Assembly: GCA_903932145.1 (NCBI GenBank) | Contig: CAIZFE010000055.1 | Span: 1 to 64,000, forward strand | DNA: 64,000 bases | Source: an uncultured Rhodopila sp. | GTDB lineage: Bacteria; Pseudomonadota; Alphaproteobacteria; Acetobacterales; Acetobacteraceae | Direction: 5' to 3' | Shown: in pieces, positions 1-8,981 of the stretch | Numbering within the stretch: position 1 is the first letter of the stretch | Layout: each line of letters begins with the position of its first letter | Notes under the pieces: model-generated | What the model was told of the DNA's origin: nothing | The model's input: only the letters and a program-made list of their open reading frames with translations | The model's database searches: none | Made by a program: the position numbers and the translations under genes

Positions 1-20
1 ACCCGTCAGGAAATGCTCAA

Positions 21-50
21 CCAAACCCTTCGGTACCGAAGGCTGGTTGG
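21..50. repeat. 16-bp perfect palindrome at the left edge
   Basis: Positions 27-42 form the self-complementary CCTTCGGTACCGAAGG. The outer CCAA at 21-24 and TTGG at 47-50 can extend it as an imperfect hairpin. It lies downstream (minus strand) of the broken HEPN gene, so a terminator is possible, but there is no clear T-run. No gene is visible in 1-107. Confidence 0.5.
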
Positions 51-107
51 ATACGTCACGGTCTACTCTCTTCGATTTGCTCAGCATAATACGCTCCTTG
101 GCGTTCG

Positions 108-518
108 TTATGCCTCGCACACAGAATTACGGACAGGCTCCCCAATCAACCCGGCGATGCATTCGACGAACCGATTCGCGGTATCCACAGCAGCCTGCGC
201 GGTCGTCGCGGAGATACTCGCCTCGGCCCCGGTCCCATAGTCGGCGATAGACTTCAACTCCTAGGCTTGCCCCGGGAAAGCTGCCAGGGATCGATCGATA
301 CGAGGCTCCTTTCGGGTGAGTCGAGCAAACTCGGCCCGTAGTCCGTTGTGCGTCTTGGCGGCTTTTCCGCTCCGTTCAACCACCAGCGCTTCAGCGGCAT
401 GATAGGCTGCAAGGTACGCTTCTCGCCCGGCGATTCGGGGCACGAGCGGTTGCTACAGGACCGCATCCGCCAAACATAGGCGCGCCTTGGCAAGAAACAG
501 CGCGGCTTCCGGGGTCAA
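108..518 (-). pseudogene. HEPN-domain protein gene interrupted by two in-frame TAG codons
   Basis: Starting from the TTG that overlaps the end of the upstream nucleotidyltransferase gene (TTGA overlap), one frame runs about 136 codons to TAA at 108-110. It resembles small HEPN proteins: REAYLAAYHAAEALVVER, then GKAAKTHNGL, EFARLTRKEP, and after the second stop ELKSIADYGTG. TAG occurs at codon 22 (plus-strand 453-455) and again at 261-263, and the frame resumes without a shift after both. HEPN proteins paired with MNT nucleotidyltransferases are known as RNase toxins or partners in toxin-antitoxin modules. Two nonsense codons with the rest of the frame preserved point to recent inactivation. 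The fragment at 261-443 could still be translated from an internal start. Family assignment is by recognised sequence pattern. Confidence 0.75.
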
Positions 519-862
519 AAGTCCAGACCTTCCGCTCGTATCTCATTCATGAGCGGTGAACGGGCAGAGTAAGCCGGCGCGGGAAATGGCTTGGCGGAGA
601 TCACAGCGCCAGTTTCGTTCATCACCGTTGTGGTGATATTGGCGAGAATCCCCAGGTCGTCCCAAAGCTCGCCAGGATTGTTGAGGAACACCGCGACGTC
701 GTAATCAGAGTCCGGGCGCTCATCGCCACGGGCACGCGAGCCGAACAGCACGACACGATTGATTTCGTTACCGTAGGCGCCGTTGAGTGCTTCGCGAAAG
801 CGCAACAGTGCCCGATCATCTGTGACTTTGCCAATAGCCATCCGATCCCTCACGCATACCAA
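515..862 (-). CDS. MNT-family nucleotidyltransferase (antitoxin-like)
   Basis: This 115-residue protein carries the minimal nucleotidyltransferase signature LFGSRARGDERPDSDYD at about residues 40-56, giving the GSxARG turn and the DxD metal ligands of the polymerase-beta superfold. Proteins of this size next to a HEPN gene act in MNT-HEPN toxin-antitoxin systems, where the MNT protein nucleotidylates and silences the HEPN RNase. The gene precedes the HEPN frame with a 4-base overlap, as in intact two-gene modules. The start may be the internal ATG at 841 (MAIGKV) rather than 862. Its own frame is complete even though the partner is broken, which fits retention of the harmless component. Confidence 0.85.
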   Translation of the reverse strand: MVCVRDRMAIGKVTDDRALLRFREALNGAYGNEINRVVLFGSRARGDERPDSDYDVAVFLNNPGELWDDLGILANITTTVMNETGAVISAKPFPAPAYSARSPLMNEIRAEGLDF

Positions 863-967
863 TTTCTCGCGCTTCGACGCGGTCCAACGATACCACAGGC
901 TGTCGCGGTTCCCTTACTGAAAGTGACAGGTCGAAACGCTGGCCGCCTGTGGTCGTCGCAGGGCGCC

Positions 968-1309
968 CTAAAACAACTGCCCGCCATTCGGCACGCGCAG
1001 ATCCGGCCGCACCAGCACCACGGCGCCGTCCTCGTCGGGCATGCCCAGCGTCAATACCTCGCTCATGAACGTGCCGATCTGGCGCGGCGGGAAATTCACC
1101 ACCGCGCACACCTGCCGCCCGATCAACTGGTCCGGTTTATAATGCACCGTCAGTTGCGCGCTGGAGCTCTTCGTGCCGAGTTCGGGGCCGAAATCGATCG
1201 TTAGCTTGATCGCCGGCTTGCGCGCCTCAGGGAACGGACGGGCATCGATGATGGTCCCCACGCGGATATCGACGATCTCGAAGTCGGCGTATTCGATCTG
1301 CTGTTGCAT
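968..1309 (-). CDS. csaA: CsaA-like tRNA-binding domain protein
   Basis: This 113-residue protein is a single OB-fold tRNA-binding (EMAP/Trbp111-like) domain. It opens with FEIVDIRVGTIIDA and later has KSSSAQLT and GRQVCAVVNFPPRQIG, ending in VPNGGQLF, the usual length and ending of CsaA. CsaA was described as a secretion-related chaperone and binds tRNA-like structures; the precise role is unsettled. The start is the ATG at 1309 because a strong Shine-Dalgarno sequence (GGAGG) lies about 8 bases upstream. It is divergent from the gamma-glutamyltransferase gene, sharing a roughly 70-base promoter region. Confidence 0.9.
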   Translation of the reverse strand: MQQQIEYADFEIVDIRVGTIIDARPFPEARKPAIKLTIDFGPELGTKSSSAQLTVHYKPDQLIGRQVCAVVNFPPRQIGTFMSEVLTLGMPDEDGAVVLVRPDLRVPNGGQLF

Positions 1310-1381
1310 TTCTTTCCTCCCGAACATTTGCCAAGCCGTCCGCCCGGGATAGTGTCGCGGTTTCCTGATCCGAGGACCATC

Positions 1382-2980
1382 ATGCGCGATTACCAGCTTC
1401 CCGGCCGCAGCCCGGTCTATGCCACTCACGGCATGGCCGCAACGTCTATGCCAGCGGCGACCCTGACCGCGCTGGATGTCCTGCGCGCCGGCGGCAACGC
1501 TTTGGACGCCGCCGTGGCCGCCGTGGCGGTGCAATGCGTGATCGAACCGCAGTCCACCGGCATCGGCGGCGACTGCTTCTGCCTGTATGCGCCCGCTGGC
1601 ACCGGCAAGGTGTACGCGCTGAACGGATCAGGCCGGGCGCCCGCCGCCGCCAATATCGACTGGTATGAAAGCCGGCAGATTCGCGCCTTGGAGAATACCT
1701 CCGCCCACTCCGTCACCGTCCCGGGCGCGATCAGCGCGTGGGAAACGCTGCTGAAGGCGCACGGCCGCAAGGGGCTGGACGAATTGCTGCAACCGGCGAT
1801 CCGCATGGCCGAAGAGGGCTGGCCGGTGCATCCCAAGGTGTCCTGGGACTGGTCGCGCGGCGTCGACAAGCTACGCAAGGGCGGGTCCACGCATTTCCTG
1901 CCGGACGGCAAGGCCCCGAGCGTCGGCGACATGTTCTATCAGCCGGCGCTGGCGGAGACATTGCGGGCCATTTCCCGGCATGGCGCCAAGGCCTTCTACG
2001 AGGGTCCGGTTGCCGCCGACATGGTGAAAACGTTGCGCGAGCGCGGCGGCCTGCACACGGAAGAAGATTTCGCCAACGGGCTGCATGGCGCGGAATTCGT
2101 CGATCCGATCACACTGAACTGGAAGGGCTACGACGTCTATCAATGCCCGCCGAACGGCCAGGGCCTGCTGGTACTGATGATGCTGGGTATCCTCGGCAAC
2201 ATGCCGTCGGCGCCGGACGGGGCGTCCGGGGTGATCCGAGCGCACCGGCATATCGAGGCGGCGCGTCTGGCCTATCGCGACCGGGATGCGTTCCTGGCCG
2301 ATCCCGGCGCGGTCGATGTTCCGGTGAAGAAACTGCTGTCGCCGGACTATCTGGCGTCCATGCGCGCGCTGATCAGCGATACGGAAGCGATGCGCGATCT
2401 GCCACGGGCCGGCGAATCCATTCTGCCGCCGCACAAGGACACAGTCTATCTGACCGTCGTGGATAAGGACGGCAACGCGTGCAGTTTCATTAACTCCCTG
2501 TTCGAGAATTTCGGCAGCGGCATTCTGTCGCACCAATCCGGCGTGATGCTGCAGAACCGGGGCTTCGGCTTCCGGTTGGAGCGCGGGCATCCGAACTGCA
2601 TCGCCGGCGGCAAGCGGCCGATGCACACAATCATTCCGGGCATGGTGATGAAGGACGGCCGCGCGGTGATGCCGTTCGGTGTGATGGGCGGCCACTATCA
2701 GCCGGTCGGGCAGTCCTGGTTCCTGACCAACATGCTGGAATACGGTCTGGACATCCAGCAATCGATCGATCTGTTCCGCCTGTTCCCCTACGGCGGCAAA
2801 TTGCAGGTCGAACGCGGCGTGCCCGACGATCTGGTGCGGAAACTGGCCGCGATGGGCCATGTGCCCGAACCGACCGAACGCCCGCATGGCGGCGGTCAGG
2901 CGATCTGGATCGACCATGATCGCGGCGTCCTGGTGGGTGGATCGGACCCGCGCAAGGACGGCCTCGCGCTGGGGTATTGA
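1382..2980 (+). CDS. Gamma-glutamyltransferase family protein
   Basis: This 532-residue Ntn-hydrolase proenzyme has the family N-terminus (ATHGMAATSMPAATLTALDV, then LRAGGNALDAAVA and GIGGDCF). The small subunit is expected to start at Thr354 (DTVYLTVVDKDGNA), the autocatalytic nucleophile. A later GGKRPMHTIIPGMV stretch also fits the family. Such enzymes cleave or transfer gamma-glutamyl groups from glutathione or related amides; some members are cephalosporin acylases. No clear signal peptide precedes the domain from the chosen ATG at 1382, so it may be cytoplasmic. Its stop overlaps the start of the amidase gene, suggesting translational coupling and a joint amide-hydrolysing role. The exact substrate is not evident. 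Confidence 0.9.
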   Translation: MRDYQLPGRSPVYATHGMAATSMPAATLTALDVLRAGGNALDAAVAAVAVQCVIEPQSTGIGGDCFCLYAPAGTGKVYALNGSGRAPAAANIDWYESRQIRALENTSAHSVTVPGAISAWETLLKAHGRKGLDELLQPAIRMAEEGWPVHPKVSWDWSRGVDKLRKGGSTHFLPDGKAPSVGDMFYQPALAETLRAISRHGAKAFYEGPVAADMVKTLRERGGLHTEEDFANGLHGAEFVDPITLNWKGYDVYQCPPNGQGLLVLMMLGILGNMPSAPDGASGVIRAHRHIEAARLAYRDRDAFLADPGAVDVPVKKLLSPDYLASMRALISDTEAMRDLPRAGESILPPHKDTVYLTVVDKDGNACSFINSLFENFGSGILSHQSGVMLQNRGFGFRLERGHPNCIAGGKRPMHTIIPGMVMKDGRAVMPFGVMGGHYQPVGQSWFLTNMLEYGLDIQQSIDLFRLFPYGGKLQVERGVPDDLVRKLAAMGHVPEPTERPHGGGQAIWIDHDRGVLVGGSDPRKDGLALGY

Positions 2981-4473
2981 GCGTGGAACCCTGTGAACTG
3001 TCCGCGGTCGAGGCAAGGCGGCTGATCGGCGCGAAGCAACTGTCTGCCTCGGACTTGCTGGAAAGCTGCATCGGCCGGATCGAGGCCGTGGATCATGCGG
3101 TCAACGCGATGGTCGCCCGCGACTTCGAACGAGCCAGAGCCACCGCCAGGGCCACCGACGCCGCCACCATGCGTGGTGACGCGCTTCAGGCGCTGCACGG
3201 GCTGCCAATCGGCATCAAAGACCTGGAGGTGACCGAAGGCCTGCTGACGACATTCGGCAGCCCCTTATTTCGGGACAACATTCCCCCGGCGGATGAGCGC
3301 GTCGTCGCCGCGGTGCGTCAGGCCGGGGCCATCGTCGTCGGCAAGACCAACACGCCGGAGTTCGGCGCGGGCGCCAACACCCGCAATGCGGTGTTCGGCG
3401 CAACGGTCAATCCGTTCGATCGGTCGAAGTCCTGCGCCGGATCGTCCGGCGGATCGGCGGTGGCGCTGGCGACGGGCATGGTGCCGCTCTGCACCGGCTC
3501 CGACACCGGCGGTTCGTTACGCAATCCGGCGGCGTTCTGCGGCATCGTCGGTTTCCGGCCGAGCCCCGGGGTGGTGCCAACCGAACGCCGCCCGCACGGC
3601 TGGAGCGGGCTTCCCGTGGTCGGCCCGATGGCCCGCACTGTCGCGGATACGTGTTTATTGTTAGGCGCCATGACCGGCGACGACGCGTCCGATCCGCTGG
3701 CGGCGACGGTGCATGGCGCAACGGTGCGTCGAGCCGGCGATTTCTACCCGCCGGCCCGGATCGACCTGTCCGGGTTGAGGGTGGCGCTGACTCCCGATTT
3801 CGGCTTTGCCCCGACCGAACAGCACATTGCATCGGTGTTCGCGGATAAAACCGGTCTGTTCCGGCATGTCTTCGCCCGGGCAGACGAAGCAACGCCGGAT
3901 TGCACGGGCACGGATGAGGCGTTCGAGGTGCTGCGCGCGGTGTATTTCGTCGGTGCCCATCTCGATAAATTGCGAGCCACACCGGACCTGCTCGGACCGA
4001 ATGTCAGAGCGAATATCGAGGAGGGTTTGCGATACAATGCCGAGGATATCGCCCGCGCGTTGTCTTTGCAGACGTCATTGTACGGGCGATGGCAGTCGTT
4101 CTTCCAAAAATATGACGTCATTCTGACGCCATCGATCACGATCAGTCCCCGCTCGTGGCGGGAACTGTATCCGGCGCGGATCGACGGACAGCCCACCCGG
4201 ACCTACTTCCATTGGCTGGCGATGGCCTACGCGGTCACCGTCGTCGGACATCCGGCGATTTCGTTGCCGGTCGGCGTGGACAGGAACGGGATGCCGTTCG
4301 GCTTGCAGATCGTTGGCCCCCGCGGTGGCGATGCCCTGGTCCTGCGCGTGGCCGCAGAACTGGAGGCACTGTTGGCCGGGGATGCGCGCACGGCACGGCC
4401 GGTTCCGAATATCGGCGCGCTGATGGCCGCTCCGGCGATCAGCGCCGCCGAGGGCTTTTTGGGATTCGACTGA
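2977..4473 (+). CDS. Amidase-signature family hydrolase
   Basis: This 498-residue protein has the complete amidase signature. Lys81 lies in IGIKDLE, the cis-Ser is Ser156 in CAGSSGGSAVA, and the nucleophile is Ser180 in SDTGGSLRNPA, followed by FCGIVGFRPS. These Ser-cisSer-Lys hydrolases act on amide bonds; glutamyl-tRNA amidotransferase subunit A is a relative, but no gatB or gatC is adjacent. The start is either the TTG at 2977, overlapping the upstream stop as TTGA, or the GTG at 2983. It is co-transcribed with the gamma-glutamyltransferase gene. An imperfect hairpin (arms 4482-4488 and 4502-4508) follows and may terminate the operon. Confidence 0.9.
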   Translation: MSVEPCELSAVEARRLIGAKQLSASDLLESCIGRIEAVDHAVNAMVARDFERARATARATDAATMRGDALQALHGLPIGIKDLEVTEGLLTTFGSPLFRDNIPPADERVVAAVRQAGAIVVGKTNTPEFGAGANTRNAVFGATVNPFDRSKSCAGSSGGSAVALATGMVPLCTGSDTGGSLRNPAAFCGIVGFRPSPGVVPTERRPHGWSGLPVVGPMARTVADTCLLLGAMTGDDASDPLAATVHGATVRRAGDFYPPARIDLSGLRVALTPDFGFAPTEQHIASVFADKTGLFRHVFARADEATPDCTGTDEAFEVLRAVYFVGAHLDKLRATPDLLGPNVRANIEEGLRYNAEDIARALSLQTSLYGRWQSFFQKYDVILTPSITISPRSWRELYPARIDGQPTRTYFHWLAMAYAVTVVGHPAISLPVGVDRNGMPFGLQIVGPRGGDALVLRVAAELEALLAGDARTARPVPNIGALMAAPAISAAEGFLGFD

Positions 4474-4679
4474 CGGACGGGGAGGCGAGCAAGGCCGCCG
4501 GTCGCCTCGCCGGTGCACCGAAACGCCAGCGCCGCCTAGGTATTTTCCGACACTTCCACGGAATATTCCGACGGGTATGGTTCGTCGGCGGGCCATTGGA
4601 CGGTTTTCAGAAGCCCGCGTAACGCCCGTCAGGGCGGACGTAAGCGACCCCGTTCCAGACACCATCAGGGAGAACAGAC

Positions 4680-4886
4680 ATGATCAGCACCCGGGTTTCC
4701 GAAATACAGGCCAACCATGTGGCGGCCCTGTTCGCGGCCAACGCGATTTCCTTCAGTCTGGCGCAGGGCGCCACATTCGCCGATCTCGCCGACAGCCTGG
4801 GTCAACTCGACAGCTTGCCGACGGCGATCTACCTGACCGTCGGTGTATCCAACCGGCCGGTGTCGGCGCTTCATTCCGGTATCTGA
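4680..4886 (+). CDS. Small conserved hypothetical protein
   Basis: This 68-residue protein has an AT-proximal ribosome site (GGGAG about 8 bases before the ATG). The central stretch QANHVAALFAANAISFSL, then ADLADSLGQL and LPTAIYLTVGV, resembles small uncharacterised alphaproteobacterial proteins, from memory of such sequences rather than any search. No signal peptide or transmembrane segment is evident. It stands alone between the amidase operon and the large hybrid kinase. Function is unknown. Confidence 0.6.
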   Translation: MISTRVSEIQANHVAALFAANAISFSLAQGATFADLADSLGQLDSLPTAIYLTVGVSNRPVSALHSGI

Positions 4887-5044
4887 AGCGCAACCGCCAG
4901 CATCGGCGTATCGGACGCGATCCGCCGTCATTACGTCTATAGGTAGTTTCCGAACCTTCCCATCGGCCTCCGTTGTCGCGTAGCCATGACAACAGCGTCC
5001 GCCGCGTCAGGCCGTTGGCGATACAGTTGGGATAACCGATCAAT

Positions 5045-7933
5045 ATGACATCTTCACCGCCCGACTCCGTTCCCGCGCCGGCAACCGAGGCGCGTCACGG
5101 TGCCGAGGTGGCGAGTGTGGCGGTCAGTGTGGATTCGGCGATCGGCACCACACCATCCGCCACGCAAACCCAACAAGCCGAAGAGGCACTGGTCAAAGCC
5201 GGGGCCTTGCAACACGCGATTTTCAACAGCGCCAACTTTTCCAGCATCGCCACCGACGCCAAAGGCGTCATCCAGATCTTCAATGTCGGCGCCGAACGAA
5301 TGCTCGGGTATGCCGCTGCCGAGGTGATCAACAAAATCACCCCGGCCGACATTTCGGACCCGCAAGAGGTCATCGCCCGCGCCACACAACTGAGCACCGA
5401 ACTCGGGACAATGATCACACCGGGATTCGAGGCGCTGGTGTTCAAAGCGTCGCGCGGGATCGAAGACATCTATGAGCTGACCTACATACGTAAGGATGGC
5501 AGCCGGTTTCCCGCCGTGGTGTCGGTGACGGCGCTGCGAGACGCCCGGGACGTCATCATCGGCTATTTGTTGATCGGCACCGACAACACCGCGCGCAAAA
5601 TCGCCGAGGACGCACTGGTCAAAGCCGGCGCCCTGCAACGGGCGATTTTCAACAGCGCCAACTTTTCCAGCATCGCCACCGACGCCAAGGGCGTCATCCA
5701 GATCTTCAACGTCGGCGCCGAACGCATGCTCGGCTACACGGCTGCTGAGGTGATGAACCAAATCACCCCGGCCGATATTTCCGACCCGCAAGAAGTCATT
5801 GCCAGAGCGAAAGAACTCAGCGCGGAACTCGGGACGACGATCACCCCGGGGTTCGAGGCGCTGGTGTTCAAGGCATCGCGCGGCATCGAGGACATCTATG
5901 AGCTGACCTATATCCGCAAGGATGGCACGACGTTCCCGGCGGTGGTGTCCGTGACGGCGCTGCGCGATGCGCACGATGTCATTATCGGATATCTGCTGAT
6001 CGGCACGGACAACACCGCCCGCAAGCTGGTGGAAGCCGAACAAAGGAAGTTGGATCAACGGTTACGGGACCAGCAATTCTATACACGGTCTTTGATCGAA
6101 TCGAACATCGATGCGCTGATGACGACCGATCCGTACGGCATCATCAGCGATGTGAACCGGCAGATGGAAGCCTTAACCGGCTGCACACGCGACGAACTGA
6201 TCGGCGCCCCGTTCAAGGATTTTTTTACCGATCCGGAACGGGCCGAGGCCGGCATCAAGCTGGTACTGCGGGAGAAAAAAGTTACTGATTATGAATTGAC
6301 CGCCCGGGCCCGCGACGGAACCAAGACCCTAGTGTCCTACAACGCGACGACCTTCTACGACCGGGGCCGCACCTTGCAGGGCGTTTTCGCCGCGGCGCGC
6401 GACGTGACGGAGCGCAAGCTGGTCGAGATGGAGTTGAAGCAGGCCAAAGCCCTCGCCGAAAGCGCCAGCCGGACCAAATCAGATTTTCTGGCCAGCATGA
6501 GTCACGAAATCCGCACCCCAATGAACGCCATTATCGGCATCGCCGACCTGTTGGCGAAGACGATTTTGACCCCCGAGCAGGACAAGTACGTGCAGATCTT
6601 CCGCCGGGCGGGCGATAATCTGTTGAATCTGATTAACGATATTCTCGACCTCTCCAAAGTGGAGGCGTCTCAGTTGGAACTGGAACGCACCGGCTTCTCA
6701 CTGACCGACCTGGTTGAAAAGGTCATGGAGATGGTCGCCCTGCGCGCGCAGGAAAAAGACCTGATCCTGGTCTGTGAGATCGCGCCTGATGTCCCCGCCG
6801 ACCTGATCGGCGACCCGAACAGGTTGCGGCAGGTGCTGCTGAATTTGCTTGGCAACGCCATCAAGTTCACCGAATTCGGCAAGGTGTCATTGCGCATTAT
6901 TCTTGATCATGAATCCGGCATACCGGATGCGCTGCGCTTCACCGTCACCGACACCGGCATCGGCATTTCCACCGAGAAACTCGCCCGGATTTTCGAACGA
7001 TTTACCCAGGCAGATTCTTCGACCACACGACGATTCGGTGGATCAGGGCTTGGCCTGACAATCTCCAAAAGCCTTGTCCAGTTGTTGGGAGGTCATATCT
7101 GGGTGGAAAGCACGATCGATCAGGGCAGCATATTTTCGTTTGCCCTGCCGTTCGAATTGTGGACCGAGGCGCCCGGTCAGGCCGCCGACCCGGTCGATGC
7201 GGGTCCGCAGGCCCCATTGCCAGCACTGCGCATTCTGCTGGCCGAGGATTCTCCCGACAACAGAATCATCACCATCGCTTACCTGGAAGACACACCCTAT
7301 CGGCTGGAGATTGCCGAGAATGGTGCGATCGCGTACGATATGTTCCGCGCCGGCCGGTATGATCTGGTGCTGATGGACCGTCAGATGCCGGTCGTGGACG
7401 GCCTGACCGCGACACGCCGGATCAGGTCATGGGAACATGCGAACAACCGGCCGCCGACCCCGATCGTCGCGCTGACCGCATCCGCCTTGAAAGGCGATCG
7501 GGAGATGTGTCTGGCGGCGGGTTGCACGGCGTATTTGACGAAACCGATCAAGCAGGAGGTGCTGTTGCGCGCGATCAAAGAATTGGCCTCGACCGGACCG
7601 GTGCAGCCGGCACCGGTTCGGACACCGACCGCCGCAACCGCCACGGATCGCAGAATTGCCGAGCGCGCGCCGTTATTTCTGCGGAACACACGCCAGAACT
7701 CCATCATCATGCGCGAGGCCTTCGACGGCGACGACCTCGCGACAGTCATTTCGCTTGGCCACCGCATGAGCGGCGCCGGCGGCATGTTCGGGTTTCAGGG
7801 CATCACCGACATCGGCGCCGCCATCGAACAAGCCGCGTTGCGCGGTGACACGGCTTCGGTGCTGACATCGATGGAGGAATTATCGGGTTATCTCGATCGG
7901 GCTGAAAAGGACCTCGCGGAGACTGTGGGGTGA
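5045..7933 (+). CDS. Hybrid sensor histidine kinase with tandem PAS, REC and Hpt domains
   Basis: This 962-residue cytoplasmic multidomain kinase has no transmembrane segment. Order: two nearly identical PAS/PAC units (about residues 48-189 and 190-331), a third PAS (about 345-460), a HisKA dimerisation helix with His487 in MSHEIRTPMN, an HATPase with N, G1 (DTGIGIS) and G2 (GGSGLGL) boxes, a receiver with Asp778 in LMDRQMPVVDG, and a C-terminal Hpt-like domain with His906 in LGHRMSGAGGMFGF. The architecture supports an internal His-Asp-His phosphorelay, whose final output regulator is not encoded beside it. The signal is unknown. The first two PAS units are also repeated at DNA level with a 426-bp period. 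Confidence 0.93.
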   Translation: MTSSPPDSVPAPATEARHGAEVASVAVSVDSAIGTTPSATQTQQAEEALVKAGALQHAIFNSANFSSIATDAKGVIQIFNVGAERMLGYAAAEVINKITPADISDPQEVIARATQLSTELGTMITPGFEALVFKASRGIEDIYELTYIRKDGSRFPAVVSVTALRDARDVIIGYLLIGTDNTARKIAEDALVKAGALQRAIFNSANFSSIATDAKGVIQIFNVGAERMLGYTAAEVMNQITPADISDPQEVIARAKELSAELGTTITPGFEALVFKASRGIEDIYELTYIRKDGTTFPAVVSVTALRDAHDVIIGYLLIGTDNTARKLVEAEQRKLDQRLRDQQFYTRSLIESNIDALMTTDPYGIISDVNRQMEALTGCTRDELIGAPFKDFFTDPERAEAGIKLVLREKKVTDYELTARARDGTKTLVSYNATTFYDRGRTLQGVFAAARDVTERKLVEMELKQAKALAESASRTKSDFLASMSHEIRTPMNAIIGIADLLAKTILTPEQDKYVQIFRRAGDNLLNLINDILDLSKVEASQLELERTGFSLTDLVEKVMEMVALRAQEKDLILVCEIAPDVPADLIGDPNRLRQVLLNLLGNAIKFTEFGKVSLRIILDHESGIPDALRFTVTDTGIGISTEKLARIFERFTQADSSTTRRFGGSGLGLTISKSLVQLLGGHIWVESTIDQGSIFSFALPFELWTEAPGQAADPVDAGPQAPLPALRILLAEDSPDNRIITIAYLEDTPYRLEIAENGAIAYDMFRAGRYDLVLMDRQMPVVDGLTATRRIRSWEHANNRPPTPIVALTASALKGDREMCLAAGCTAYLTKPIKQEVLLRAIKELASTGPVQPAPVRTPTAATATDRRIAERAPLFLRNTRQNSIIMREAFDGDDLATVISLGHRMSGAGGMFGFQGITDIGAAIEQAALRGDTASVLTSMEELSGYLDRAEKDLAETVG
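5186..6037 (+). repeat. 426-bp tandem duplication encoding two PAS domains
   Basis: Unit 1 spans about 5186-5611 and unit 2 about 5612-6037, both beginning GCACTGGTCAAAGCCGG. The encoded 142-residue blocks differ at only a small minority of positions and most nucleotide differences are silent, so the duplication is evolutionarily recent or kept similar by gene conversion. Confidence 0.9.
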
Positions 7934-8099
7934 TGCTTCGCCTCGGACCGGGAACCAGACGGCCATCACGATAGAAATCGCTTGACCGAAGAGAACAAAA
8001 ATCGAACTAAAGTAGGCGAATCGGTCGATTGTTCGTAACGATGCGATCGAACCGGGTCATCACCTCGGCGGATAACCGGTCGATGAGGGTGCTTCCACA

Positions 8100-8480
8100 A
8101 TGGACTACCGGACACAGGAGAGCCTGCGGCGGACGCATCCGGCATGGCGGCTGCTCGTTGCCGATCACGCGCCCCTGATCGCCAGCTTTCTGCATCTCAG
8201 CTTCATTCTGCCCAACACACGGTCATGGCCGCGGCTGGAACTCGCATCCCGGCTGGAAGACCAACCTGATGAACGACGCACCCTGTTGGCCCATCGCGAA
8301 CCGCGGGTCCGGGAGCACGAGCCGTTCGACAGCCTGCTCAGCCGCCTGGACAGCTCTGAAAACGCCTCGTTCGCGGACCCCGATGGTGGCGGTCCGCGCG
8401 ACCGGATGCGGCTTGAGCAGAGGCGTATCCCATTCGGCCGGTTCAGGCAGACACTGGAAGCATTACCCGTTCCAAAATAG
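8100..8480 (+). pseudogene. Truncated JetA-like (DUF3375) remnant of a Wadjet system
   Basis: The first about 55 residues match the N-terminus of DUF3375 proteins: SLRRTHPAWRLLVADHAP, then LIASFLHLSFILPN. DUF3375 is JetA of the JetABCD (Wadjet) plasmid-defence complex, a protein normally several hundred residues long. After about residue 55 the similarity stops and the frame continues as an arginine-rich sequence to residue 126. No JetB, JetC or JetD gene follows. The fragment is therefore a degraded gene start or a non-functional relic. An alternative is a short stand-alone derivative, which seems less likely. Identification rests on recognising the N-terminal block. Confidence 0.65.
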
Positions 8481-8981
8481 GGCGGCCGGCACGCCGACGT
8501 GGCCGGATGCGATGAACCGGACGCCGAAGCATCGACGCCAAGCATCTCGCGGTGCAATTTTCGACGTTGCAATCAAACACCAACATCGATTGACTGTCAC
8601 ACGGATGCCATAGAAAGTCGATGTATTTGCCACAAAAATGTAATGCTATTGGAGATTTTTTCTTTCACTGACTCGTGTAAACAAGTGTGATGAATGCACT
8701 CAGCAACCTCGGGGTTGCTGCAATTGGGAAGTGGTATGGCCAGTGTGGTCCACGCGGCGGCTGCGAGTGTTGCGAACCGGCCGGCCGGCCCGGGTACGAC
8801 GTACTGCCTATGACGGTGCGACGCCAGCGGGCGAACCGCTAGCCCGGCTGAACCCCCCAGGGTTTCCGGCCGGTAGCGCCGCCAGCGTCGAGGATTGGTT
8901 TTCAGGGGACTGGACGAGTTGCACCCGATCGAACGCTCCCTTGCTCTTCGGCCCATACCATCAACCATTCGAAGGACCATA
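8481..8981. other. 501-base gap without a convincing gene
   Basis: Follows the JetA remnant and may hold eroded sequence from it. An 8-bp stem with a 4-nt loop (CAGCAACC at 8701-8708, GGTTGCTG at 8713-8720) is visible and could terminate transcription. The region around 8600-8690 is AT-richer than its surroundings and could supply the promoter of the downstream methyltransferase. Reading frames here look like GC-driven noise. Confidence 0.5.

Noticed and set aside
13-250. Short plus-strand frames at the left edge
   Set aside because: They overlap the HEPN pseudogene on the other strand and lack family similarity or a ribosome site.
1871-3016. Long minus-strand open frame opposite the gamma-glutamyltransferase gene
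   Set aside because: Its histidine/arginine-rich composition is the usual antisense shadow of a GC-rich gene; the plus-strand frame encodes a clear enzyme family.
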